64,000 nucleotides of DNA, from assembly GCF_005239225.2 (NCBI RefSeq), contig NC_133296.1, positions 8,990,001 through 9,054,000 of the forward strand. The letters are read 5' to 3'. This document shows positions 10,333-21,210 of this stretch, one piece after another (position 1 is the first letter of the stretch; each line of letters starts with the position of its first letter). The stretch is from Populus alba. Taxonomy: Eukaryota; Streptophyta; Magnoliopsida; Malpighiales; Salicaceae. Both the position numbers and the translations under genes were made by a program. The notes beneath the pieces are model-generated. The model was not told the DNA's origin. It ran no database searches and worked only from the letters and a program-made list of their open reading frames with translations.

Positions 10333-13300
10333 GTTGGTATCAGAGCAAGTCACGAAGTGAAAGTGACTAAACAGGTTGTGGTTCCATTTTTGATTGGGAA
10401 ATATGTTGATGAAGTTCTGTGCGACGTGGTACCAATGCAAGCAAGTCACATCTTGTTGGGGAGACCATGGCAATATGATAGGAAGGCAATTCATGATGGG
10501 GTTAAAAATAGGTATAAGCCATTGTAAAAGATGGTAAAACCATCACTCTTGTACCTCTTACACCCAAACAGGTGTATGATGATCAAATAAAGCTAAAAAG
10601 TGAGCATGAGGCGATGGGAGAGAAAATCAAGGTGAGGAAAAAAGGGGAGAGAAGACCATCAGATTCGGCTAGAACCCAAACCACTACAACCCATTCGGCC
10701 ACCCATCCAAACACAAGCAAATATTCGGGCCAACACTCCAAACAAATCAAACCATTCGACCACAACTCAAAAAACACCCAAATCTGGCCAAGAGTGGAGG
10801 TAAGACAAGAGGAGTGAAGAAAGTCAGCAAGTGTGATGAGAATTGTGTGTTGGAAAAACTAAAGAAACAACCAATTTTTATGCTAGAGAGGGTGAGGTCA
10901 GATCTGCATTTTTCACTAACAAGCCAATGATCTTACTTGTGTACAAAGAGGCTTACTTTAATACTAATGATCTTGATCATATTGTGCCTAGTGTTGCTAT
11001 TTCTTTGTTGCAGGGATTTGATGATGTGTTCCCCGACGATACTCCTAGCGGATTACCACCATTGAGGGGGATAGAGCATCAGATTGATTTCGTACCCGGA
11101 GCTTCAATTCCTAACCGACCAGCTTATAGAAGCAATCCCGAGGAGACGAAGGAGCTTCAAAGGCAAGTTGATGAGTTGATGGAAAAGGGCTACATTCGTG
11201 AGAGTATGAGTCCGTGTGCTGTACCCGTGCTACTTGTGCCAAAGAAGGATGGAACATGGAGGATGTGTGTTGATTGCCGAGCCATCAACAACATAACGGT
11301 AAAGTATAGACATCCCATCCCTAGGCTTGATGACATGTTAGATGACTTACATGGATCCTGCATTTTCTCTAAAATTGACTTGAAAAGTGGGTACCATCAA
11401 ATTAGGATGAAAGAAGGTGATGAATGGAAAACAGCATTTAAGACTAAGCATGGTTTGTATGAATGGTTAGTAATGCCGTTTGGACTTACAAATGCACCTA
11501 GTACGTTTATGCGTTTAATGAATCATGTGTTGCGGGCATTCATAGGTAAGTTTGTGGTTGTGTATTTTGATGACATTTTGATATATAGCAAGAACTTAAC
11601 TGAGCATCTTGATCATTTTGCGTAAATGTACTTAGTGTGTTTGCGTAGTGAGAAATTGTATGCTAATCTTAAAAAGTGTGCCTTTTGCATGGAGAAAATT
11701 GTGTTTCTTGGCTATGTTGTAACTGCACAGGGTATCGAGATGGATGAGGAGAAAGTTAAGGCCATCCGGGAATGGCCTACACCCCAAATCGGTAAGTGAG
11801 GTAAGGAGTTTTCATGGGTTAGCTAGTTTTTACAGGCGTTTTGTGAAAGATTTCAGCACAATAGCTGCGCCCTTGAATGAAGTTGTTAAAAAGTCAGTTG
11901 GGTTTAGATGGGGGGAGGAACAAGAGTTGGCTTTTGTTTTTTTGAAAGAAAAATTATGTTCTGCACCTGTTTTGGGCTTTATCTGACTTTACAAAAGCAT
12001 TTGAAATAGAATGTGATGGCGTCTGGAATAGGAATAGGTGCTGTTTTTGATGCAGGATCAAAGACCTATTGCGTATTTCAGTGAGAAGTTAAGTGGAGCG
12101 ACCTTGAACTATCCCACTTACGACAAAGAACTCTATGCTTTGGTAAGAGCACTTGAGACATGGCAGCATTACTTGTGGCCAAAAGAGTTCGTAATCCATT
12201 CGGATCATGAGTCCTTGAAACATCTGAAAGGACAAGGTAAGTTGAATAGGAGGCATGCAAAATGGGTTGAATTCATTGAAACTTTTCCTTACGTAATCAA
12301 GTATATAGCAAGGGAAAGAGAACATCGTAGCTGATGCACTCTCGCGCAGGTATGTTCTTTTACACACCATGAATACTAGATTGTTAGGTTTTGAATATGT
12401 GAAGGAATTGTATGATAATGATTCTGACTTTGCTGAGATTTATAATGCATGTGGACATTCGGCTTTCGGTAAGTTTTATTTGATGGATGGTTATTTGTAC
12501 AAAGAGAATAGATTGTGTGTTCCTACTAGTTCTTTGCGTGAATTGCTTGTTCGTGAAGCACATGGGGGTGGTTTAATGGGTCACTTTGGGGTTGCGAAAA
12601 CCTTGGATGTATTGCATGAGCATTTCTATTGGCCAAAGATGAAAAGATATGTGCAACGAATTTGTGAACAGTGCATTGCTTGTAGAAAGGCAAAATCTAG
12701 AGTACAACCGCAATGGACTATATACACCACTACCTGTGCCTACTGAACCTTGGGTAGATATCTCTATGGACTTTGTTTTTAGGTTTACCTAGGTCAAAGA
12801 AAGGTAGAGACTCTATCTTTGTTGTGGTAGATAGGTTTTCTAAATGGCGCATTTCATTGCATGCCATAAAAACAGATGATGCATCTCATATCGCAGACTT
12901 GTTCTTTAGAGAGATTGTACGTTTGCATGGCATTCCTAAGAGTATAGTGTCAGATCGTGATGTTAAGTTCCTTAGTTACTTTTGGAAGACCTTATGGGGA
13001 AAGTTGGGAACTAAACTCTTATTTTCAACAACATGCCATGCCATCCTCAAACAGATGGACAAACTGAGGTAGTGAATAGAACATTATCCCAACTTTTACG
13101 TGCTGTAATTCAAAAGAATTTGAAAAGTTGGGAAGAATGTTTTTGCTTTTTATTGAGTTTGCTTATAATAGAAACTGTGCATTCAACTACTACTTTTTCT
13201 CCTTTTTTGAAATTGTTTTATGGTTTTAATCCACTAACTCATATGGACTTAATTCCTTTACCTTTTGAAGAAAGGGTAAGTTTAGATGGTGAAAAGAAGG

Positions 13301-13868
13301 CAAAGATGGTGAGAGAACTCCATGAGGGAGTTCGACTACAAATAGAGAAAAAGAACAGACTTTACGCTTCTAAAGCAAATAAGGGACGTAAACTGGTTGT
13401 TTTTCCAACCCGGTGATTGGGTATGGGTGCACATGCGTAAAGGAACGATTTTCTAACCAAAGGAAATCAAAATTACAGCCTCATAGTGATGGTCCTTTTC
13501 AGGTTTTAGAGAGAATCAATGACAACACATACAAAATCGACCTTCCAGGTGAGTATAGTGTTAGTGCTGCCTTTAATGTTGCTGATCTTACTTTGTTTGA
13601 CACAGATTTTGATTCGAGGTCGAATCCTTTCGAGGAGAGAGGGGATGATGCGGACCAGCCCAGAAACACCAGCAAGGACCCATTACATGTTTCAAATGGA
13701 CCCATGACTCGGTCCAAGACAAAGACATTGAAAGAAGCATTGAATGCATTGGTTTTGAAGGTTTCCACCAAGTCAGAATTGGAAGGTCCATTGGAGTATC
13801 AAGAGGAGATCCTAGTACATCTTATCCATGTGGAAGAGGGGTCCAATACAACCTTATTTGGGCCATGA
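10333..13868 (+). pseudogene. pol: A array unit 3: protease remnant and pol, frameshifted
   Basis: Primer site at 10335-10346, then the same truncated protease and pol. Here protease and reverse transcriptase are joined in one frame (10843-11625), showing that the extra T in unit 1 is secondary. YFDD lies near 11567, RNase H at 11990-12340, the integrase zinc region at 12540-12690 and the DDE core at 12760-13080. Frame breaks occur near 10515, 11618, 11640, 11784, 11976, 12018, 12047, 12305, 12712, 12777, 12844, 13040, 13141, 13205 and 13400, mostly homopolymer or short-repeat indels. The tail enters LTR 4 and ends at 13868. Confidence 0.85.
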
Positions 13869-14357
13869 GATAAGGGCTTTATTTTATTTTGTTAGCTACA
13901 GCCCAAGGCTTGTTTGGGCTTAATTCATACTTTGTTTTAAGCTAGGATCCAAGGCTTGTTTGGATTAAGTTATGGGCTTTTCATTTTAGGGTTTTGGGCC
14001 AGTTTTGAGTGGACCTCATATAAGTCCACATAAAGGGTCCATTAGGGTTAACTTTTCAAGAACTATTTAAACTCATGTAGGCCAAAATTTCGGCAGCTTT
14101 GATGATTATTATTCTGAACTTTTCAGTTTTAACGTGTGAGAGTGATTCTTGCATTCTTCAGTTCTTGAACGAACTGAATTTGATTTATCGAAGATTAATT
14201 GGCTTCGTGGCGTCATTCTACTCATTCCAATAGTGTTGGTGCTTTGGGGCAGGTTTCCATTGTGTCGCACTCCTATCAGACCTATTTCGGCTTTCCGGGA
14301 TCAGATCTCAATCTTGATTGTGGGTTGCGTGACCACGTGATCACGAGGTTCGCATCA
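13646..14357 (+). repeat. A array LTR 4 (712 bp)
   Basis: Outer right LTR. Differs from LTR 1 at T13692, T14184, T14199, T14243 and C14344, so the pair is young but separable. It is followed directly by the ACTAC target-site duplication at 14358-14362. Confidence 0.92.
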
Positions 14358-14362
14358 ACTAC

Positions 14363-15394
14363 TCAACATTGATTACATGTCGTCAGGCCAAACCACCGAT
14401 AAGACTAGAGTACCGACTCAAAAGCTCCATAACTTTTGATCCCATTGTTGGATCATGCTTAATTTTTTTCAGGAGATTTTGGAGGCTGTTTTCCTTGGCG
14501 TCATAATGAAATGGCTACTCAATAGTGACAACATCTTATTGGGTCAGACCACCTACCAGACCGGAGTACCGACTCAAAAGGTCTATAACTCTTGATCCTC
14601 TCGTTGGATAGTGCTCAAATTTTTATAGGAGTTTCCGGATGTAGTTTTCCTTTGCGTAGAAAGAAATAGATGCTCCACACAGATGACATCTCATCGGGCC
14701 AGACCACCGACCAGAATGGAGTACCGGATCAAAAGGTCCAAAACTTTTGTTCCGACCGTTGGATCGTGCTTTAATTTTTACATTTAGAAGGTTGTTTTTG
14801 TTGACGTCGTAATGAAATCGCTACTCGACTCCAGTACTTCAGTCTATATCACATAATTTTTTATACGCGTTTTCTGATGTTGTTTTCCTTGGCGTTGCCA
14901 TGGAATCACTACTCCATACCAAGGAGGTCTGATTGAGCCAGAACAATGACTAGATGAGAGTAACTGTTCAAAAGGTCCATAACTTTGGATCCAGCCGTTA
15001 GATTGCGCTGAAATTTTTATAGGAGAGTCAGGAGCCTATTTTCTTTGAAGTAGCCATGGAATTGCTACTTGACACCGACGAGGTCTCATTAGACCAGACT
15101 ACCGATGAGACTAGAGTATCGCCTTAAAAGGTCTATAACTTTTGATCCGATCGTTGGATCGCACTCAACTTTTTATAGGACATTCCAAAGGCCATTTTCC
15201 TTTGAGTAGCTATGGAATTGCTACTCAATGCTGAAAAGGTCTAGTCCGACAAGTCCACCATCCAGATTAGAGTATCGACTCAAAAGGACCATATTTTTTG
15301 GATCGCACTCAAATTTTTCAGTATTGTCGGGAGTCTGTTTCCCTTGGAGTAGTGATGGAATCGCTACGCGATGCCAACTAGGTCTCGCCGGGCC
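14363..15394. repeat. Satellite-like tandem repeat, right part
   Basis: About seven more monomers of the same ~157-bp repeat, in phase with the left part across the A insertion. One monomer (about 14828-14916) has lost its middle, and the last is cut by the following LTR fragment. Nothing suggests coding function. Confidence 0.88.
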
Positions 15395-15847
15395 TTATAT
15401 AAGTCTTTGGGTTTTATTAGTCATTTAGATCAATTATAAGTGGGCCTCGTATAAGTTCACATAGGAGGGGTCCATTAGGGTTTATTTTTCAATCTACAGT
15501 CAGCATAAATAAAGGATAACCAAACATGTAAGGGTGATATAATTTTCAGATAAATAAACTTCTTTTGCCGCACTTATTATGTGTTGGTGGGATAATCTCC
15601 CTTCCTTGGTTCTCTAAAAAACCAAAATGACTTATTGAAGAACAATTGGCTTCATGGCGTCATCCTTATACTTTTCCTTTGGAAATCAATATTAGTTAGG
15701 TGAGGGTTTTCGTTTTCAATAGTGATGGTTCCTAGGTACAAGTTATCTTTATGTCACACTCCTATCAAACATGATTTACTTGGCTTTCTGGGAATAGGTG
15801 TCTTTGAATGTGGGTTGCGTGACCACGTGATCATGAGGTTCGCATCA
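15395..15847 (+). repeat. 3' part of an old B-like LTR
   Basis: Matches the 3' half of the 1012-bp B LTR, from the TAAGTGGGC region through a TATAAAT-like stretch to the terminus ...GTTCGCATCA, with many substitutions. The 5' half is missing and no primer site follows, so it is a truncated solo or relic LTR. Confidence 0.75.
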
Positions 15848-16451
15848 CTATTTGATTCAATTCTGAAATGAGCCAATATGCAGATAATCTATATCTATAG
15901 AAATAGATTCTACATCTAATCTATGTAAAGTAAATAGATTCTATATAATAAGAAAATAAAAAATAAAAACTTATATGTCATTAAATAACACCAGCCCTTC
16001 TTTCCTTGTGTAGCTAGGATGAATAAAGAATATTTAAAATAGAAGGGTTCTGGAACAGTAATGAATCATTGCCACTTTTGAAAATTATGTTACAGCTCAT
16101 TAAAGATTATTGTGGAATTAGAAAATTCCTAAAACAAGCCGCTACATTCTTTTAGGAAAAGGATCCTTGCTAAATAGAAAGTTCAAAGATAAAAAGTAAT
16201 TAACAAAATTCGTACAGCCTGTTCTAACCTATATCGCAAATCTTTTTCGAACTCTGATAAGTATGAAAATTTACCCTATCATAGACAAAAACTTATGGAA
16301 TCTTCTAGTAAAGTTTCAACTCAATCCACAGTTAAATTTTGAGTTATGCTTAATAGCATAAAACCAAACATTAAAAACTTTTACTCCAAAATTCGAATCT
16401 AACCTTACTTGGGTCATATCACAAGGTGGAACCATAAACTGAACCATATCA
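15848..16451 (-). repeat. Remnant of the 3' LTR of minus-strand element E
   Basis: The first ~120 bp are AT-rich and unassigned. From about 15969 to 16451 the minus strand matches the 5' half of the C LTR, ending at an eroded TGATATGGTTC-type terminus. It is the distal LTR of the old element into which D1 inserted. Confidence 0.6.
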
Positions 16452-16965
16452 ACAACCAATCTCAAACACATAACTGAATGTTTACTATAAGGATTTCAAG
16501 GGTGAACCTGAACCATATCATTTAGGAACCAAAGCCCTAGGCACAAGGTCAATATGATGTTCAATTCCCTTTAATGGTGGTAATCCACTAAGGATGTCTA
16601 CAGGGAATACATTTTCAAATTTTTGCAACCAAGAAACAGCTACACTAGGAATAGCAGAATCAAGATCTTTAGTGTTAAAATAAGCCTATTATATATAAGT
16701 AAATCATTACCTTATTAGTGAAAAACAGAGATCTGTTTGACCTTCTTTTGCATAAAAATTAGGTTATTTTTTCAATTTTTCTACACTATTATGATTACAC
16801 AAACTTACCTTCTTCACTCCTTGGGTTTTACCTCCACTCTTAATCAGTTTAATTAATGATTTAGATTTAGCTAAATTTTATGGTCTTCTCTCGCTATTGT
16901 CCTCACTTGAATTTTCACTCTTCCCATTCTCACAATCTATTTTTAATTTCATTTGATCTCCATAC
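16452..16965 (-). pseudogene. Element E: start of pol, eroded (minus strand)
   Basis: Minus-strand translation in fragments resembles the start of the A-family reverse transcriptase (a degenerate SGLPPLKGIEH-like stretch near 16560-16600) and the Lys/Ser-rich linker between protease and reverse transcriptase. Stops and frameshifts are frequent. The other half of this element lies at 28516-29260, on the far side of D1. Confidence 0.65.
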
Positions 16966-16970
16966 ACTTG

Positions 16971-18719
16971 TGATTAGTACTTAAAAGTGCATGTTTATCA
17001 AGGTTTTATATCATCATTTTGCACTTGAAGTATCAATAACTCCTTAACTAAAGCATGTTTTATAATAACAAGTTTGATACTATAAGATACCTTAATTTAT
17101 GGTAAATGCTCATCTTAAATGCAGGCCTATAACATAAATAAAAGGATTGATTGATGAGTTCAAGTATTGAAAGTGAAAGGACAAAGAGATGGCCAAACTT
17201 AGAAAAAAGATGCCGGTGCAGTCCAAACCAGAACATTGTCGGTAAATTGGATCATATCTGGAGCTCTAGATTCTCGGATTTAGGTCCATTTTATATGGAT
17301 GGAAAGGTAAGACAAAGGCCTACAAACTTTTCATGAGGAGCCCAAGATTTAAAAAGGCCATTTTTGAAGTCCAAACTGAAGGAACAACAAAGAAGTCTGA
17401 GCTGTCCTGCAGCCCAAAGACACTATTTAGTGGTTTTAGCCCATATTCTTGAGTTCTAGAAGTCCAAATGACCTCATCTTTTTTTTGTTGGAAAGCTGAG
17501 ACAATTTCCTAAAACAATTCTTGAGGATTCTGGGCAAATTATGATGTTAGCAATGACGTCTTGTTCAGACAAGAGATATAGGATTGTTACCAAGTCAAGA
17601 TGTGGCCACCCACTCATCAATTAATTAACAAAATCAATAGTTCCAAATTTTGGCCTATAAAAGATGGAGGCACTTACCATGGGCGGTATTGAGGCATCTT
17701 GGTTTCCAGATCAAGATCATGCTCTTGCTTTCTCATCTTTGTATTGGCTTATGTTTTGCTTTTCATTAATATCAAGTTTATGCACTTCATTTCCTTCCTT
17801 ACTTAGTTAACTTCTTTCTCATTTATGTTCTTATCTTGTTCATCTATGTTTCTTTCTTTCATTATGTTTAGCTAAGTTAATTATGTCAAGGTGAAAAGGG
17901 TACACTAATGGTGTAAGAATAAGTATAATATAAACTTAACATGGACCTTAACGTTGGATACTAACATGTTTTATATTTGTTATCTTGTTCACTTTTAATA
18001 CTTTGCTGTTAAATGGTTTAATCTAGATTTATGTTGTAATAACACTTGGTACAACAAATACTTGGCACTTTCATAGCCCATATTGTATGGTATAACCGAC
18101 CCTGAGCTATGAAAGGAACTTGATTTGTTGTTAACATAAGTTATAATCATGAATGCCTGCCAACATTTACAAGTATTAGCTTTATTCGAATAAGATAACT
18201 AATGTAATCATGTTAACAAATTTATAATCTGATTGGAACCTCTTTTATGTGTGGTTTCAATTGAGTAATAAGAGTTTATACTATACTTTGTTTGAAGTAC
18301 CATTAGTGGATCCTCTAACCTTGACATTTATTTTTATCGTTGTTTAATCCTTACATTAATCTTTCAACTCAAGTTCTCATTAATTTCTTCCTTCTTCTTT
18401 ATTATTGTTGTTGTTGTTGTTGTTGTTTTATTGTTATTATTATTATCTATTCATAAACTCAATATATAGGCTGGAAACCTGTGACCCGATCTTTTAGATC
18501 ATTCTCACGTATAACAACGCCACGTACTGAGTATTGTTATTATTATTACTATTACTAGTACTACTATTGTTATTATTATTGTTATTGTTGTTATTGTTGT
18601 GTTGTTATTTATAATTTATACAATTAACCTCTCTGTGGTTCGACCCCGGTCTTGCCGGGTTATTTATTACTTCGACACTCCTGCACTTGGAAAAAGACAT
18701 CAAGCTTTTAGTCGTGTCA
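16971..18719 (+). repeat. D1 5' LTR (1749 bp)
   Basis: Starts TGATTAGTACTTAAAAG and ends ...GTCGTGTCA. Contains a TATAAAAG box at 17656-17663, (TTG)n and (TTA)n microsatellites near 18403-18450 and 18535-18600, and a CCCCGGTCTTGCCGGG dyad near 18643-18660. Short frames inside it are not genes. Confidence 0.92.
17656..17663 (+). promoter_or_regulatory. TATA box of the D LTR
   Basis: TATAAAAG in a GCC-TATAAAAG context, conserved in all D LTRs (27453-27460, 42551-42558, 60505-60512). It is the likely core promoter of the element. Confidence 0.65.
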
Positions 18720-18725
18720 AGTTTT

Positions 18726-18742
18726 TGGCGCCGTTGCCGGGG
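18726..18742 (+). other. Primer-binding site of D1, tRNA-Asp type
   Basis: TGGCGCCGTTGCCGGGG begins 7 bp after the LTR end and fits the tRNA-Asp-type primer site known from Athila-like elements. Confidence 0.85.
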
Positions 18743-18936
18743 AAGGTAAATTCTTGTATAAATTATAATATTTATTTTATTTTCACTTTATTTAACTTTT
18801 GTTTCATTTTGTTTTTGTTTTGTTTCTTTTTCTTTTTTTATTCTTGCTTTTATTCTCTTCTTACACGTGCATGAGAGTTTGGTCATGTACATTAAGTGGT
18901 CGACTTTGTAGGGTATCCTCATCATTTTCAGAAAAT

Positions 18937-21210
18937 ATGGCCGAAGAAGATAATCAATCACTTCATAATGAGAATAATGAGAATAACCGTATGAGAACAC
19001 TTAGAGATCACATGAATCCCACAAGAACAAGTGCACCCTCATGCATAGTTTTCCCTCCTGATGCATCTCATTTTAATTTTAAGCCAGGCATTATTCAACT
19101 TTTACCTTCTTTTCATGGCTTAGACCTAGAAAATCCATACTTGCATTTAAGGGAATTTGAGGAGGTCTGTAATACCTATAATGACTCAAATTGTAGCATG
19201 AACACCATTCGATTAAAGCTTTTTCCTTTTTCATTAAGAGATAAAGCTAAAACATGGCTACAAAATTTGAGACCAGGATCTATTCGTGCTTGGGATGAAA
19301 ATGCAACAACAATTTTTTAAAGAAGTTTTTTTCCGTCTCACAGAACAAACTCTTTCAAAAGACAAATCATCACTTTCACTCAAAAACCAGGAGAAACATT
19401 TTACCAATGTTGGGATAGGTATCGAGATTTGCTTAATACTTGCCCACATCATGGTTTTGAAACATGGAGATTGGTTTCACATTTTTATGAAGGTTTAACA
19501 CCTAGAGATAGGCAAATGGTTGAATTGATGTGCAATGGAACTTTTGAAGATAAAGACCCTAATGAAGCAATGGAGTACCTAGACTTGCTAGCTGAAAATG
19601 CTCAAAATTGGGACACCACAGGTACTTATGAGGCACCAAGTAAAACACAACCTCATACATCTAGTGGAGGTATGCACAACCTTAGGGAAGATCATGACCT
19701 CCAAGCCAAGTTTGCATCTTTAGCTAGAAAAGTCGAAGCACTTGAATTGAAAAAAAGTGGTCAATTAAAATCTGTTCAAGACATTGTGTGTCAAATCTGT
19801 GAAACCAATGAACATTCAACAAATGATTGTCCAACTTTGCCTTCTTTTAAGGAATGCCTCCATGAACAAGCCCATGCTTTAAACAATTTCCAAAGACCCA
19901 ACCATAACCCATACTCACAAACGTACAACCCTGGTTGGAGAAATCACCTAAATTTCAGTTGGAAGAGTGATAGAAACAATGCACAAACTTCACAGCCACC
20001 GTTTCAAGCACATCATAATTTTCAAAATTCTCATGGATATGCACCTCCTTATGCTCCACCTCCTAGAAGAAATTTTGAGGAAACATTGCATGCATTCATT
20101 GAAAAGCAGGAGACAATCAACACTCAACTTGCTCAAAGCATGACAGATTTTAAAGATGCTCTTGCAAAATTAACATATGCTCTCAGTTTCCAAGAGAAAG
20201 GTAAGTTTCCATCTCAACCACAGCAAAATCCAAAAGGGCAATACAATGCAAATGCAAGTAGTTCTGGAAGCCAACACATGGATCAAGTCAAATCAGTCAT
20301 CACTCTTCGTAGTGGTAAGGTTATTGAAAAACCCATTCTTGAACCTTGTGAGAAAGATGATGAGTCTATCTCTGAGGGTAAGGAAGGGGTTGAACTTGAA
20401 CATTGCAAAGAAAAGACTGATTCCCCGCCAGCACTTCCATTTCCTCATGCCATGACCAAACAAAGAAAAGTCAATCACAACTCTGAAATCTTTGAAATTT
20501 TCAAACAGGTAAGGATCAATATACCTTTGTTGGATGCTATTAAACAGGTTCCTTCCTATGCTAAATTTTTGAAAGATTTGTGCACTGTGAAGAGAAAACT
20601 GAATGTGAAAAAGAAAGCCTTTTTAGCCGAACAAGTAAGTGCCATTCTTCAGAACAATAATGCTTTGAAATATAAAGACCCTGGTTGTCCTACAATTTCT
20701 TGCTTTATTGGAGAACATAAAATTGAAAGAGCCTTACTTGATCTTGGAGCTAGTGTGAATTTACTTCCATATTCAGTCTTTCAAAGTCTCAATCTAGGTG
20801 AGTTAAAACCAACCTCTGTAACTCTTTTACTTGCCGATAGATATGTAAAAGTGCCTAGAGGAATAGTTGAGGATGTGTTAGTACAAGTTGATAAATTCAT
20901 TTATCCTGTGGATTTTGTTGTCTTGGATACACAACCTATTGAAGCATGTAATTCAATTCCTGTCATTTTAGGACGTCCATTTCTTGCCACTTCTAATGCA
21001 TTGATTAATTGTAGGAATGGACTGATGAAGCTATCATTTGGAAACATGACATTGGAGATGAATATTTTCAACATTTACAAGCAACCTGGAGATGATAATG
21101 ATTTACAGGAAGTGGACTTTATTGAAAAATTAGTTCATGATCAATTTCAAACCACTTCTAGTGAAACTGAGATTGATGAATCTGATGATTTGCAAATGAT
21201 CTACTTTTAG
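18937..21210 (+). pseudogene. gag: D1 gag-protease, Athila type, lightly damaged
   Basis: Begins at the ATG of MAEEDNQSL after a ~195-nt leader. The capsid region has Athila-type landmarks (PSCIVFPPDASHF, LLPSFHGLDLENPYLH, then LLNTCPHHGFETW) and a Cys-rich CQIC/C segment near 19790-19830. Protease follows with DLGASVNLLPYSVF near 20740-20780; the D-L-G-A active-site form is usual for Athila. Three single-base insertions in homopolymers between about 19297 and 19330 sum to +3, so the frame is lost and regained within 35 nt; D3 lacks them. The frame closes at a TAG (21208-21210) where D3 reads CAG, so gag and pol were probably one polyprotein. Confidence 0.88.

Larger units (their letters stand above)
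1622..14357 (+). mobile_element. Family A Ty3/gypsy tandem array: LTR-int-LTR-int-LTR-int-LTR
   Basis: Four LTRs (1622, 5619, 9620, 13646) alternate with three internal regions, unit spacing 3997, 4001 and 4026 bp. All internal regions share the same 5' deletion: gag, its zinc knuckle and the N-terminal half of protease are gone, and the text jumps from the primer site into mid-protease. Reverse transcriptase, RNase H and integrase remain. Domain content, initiator-Met primer site and a pol frame running into the 3' LTR suggest a CRM-like chromovirus (family knowledge, moderate certainty). A TSD flanks only the outer ends. Copy 1 has an open pol frame; copies 2 and 3 carry many 1-2 bp homopolymer indels. 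Confidence 0.93.

Noticed and set aside
18403..18610. (TTG)n and (TTA)n runs as a separate repeat locus
   Set aside because: They are part of every D LTR, so they are a family feature and not an independent array.
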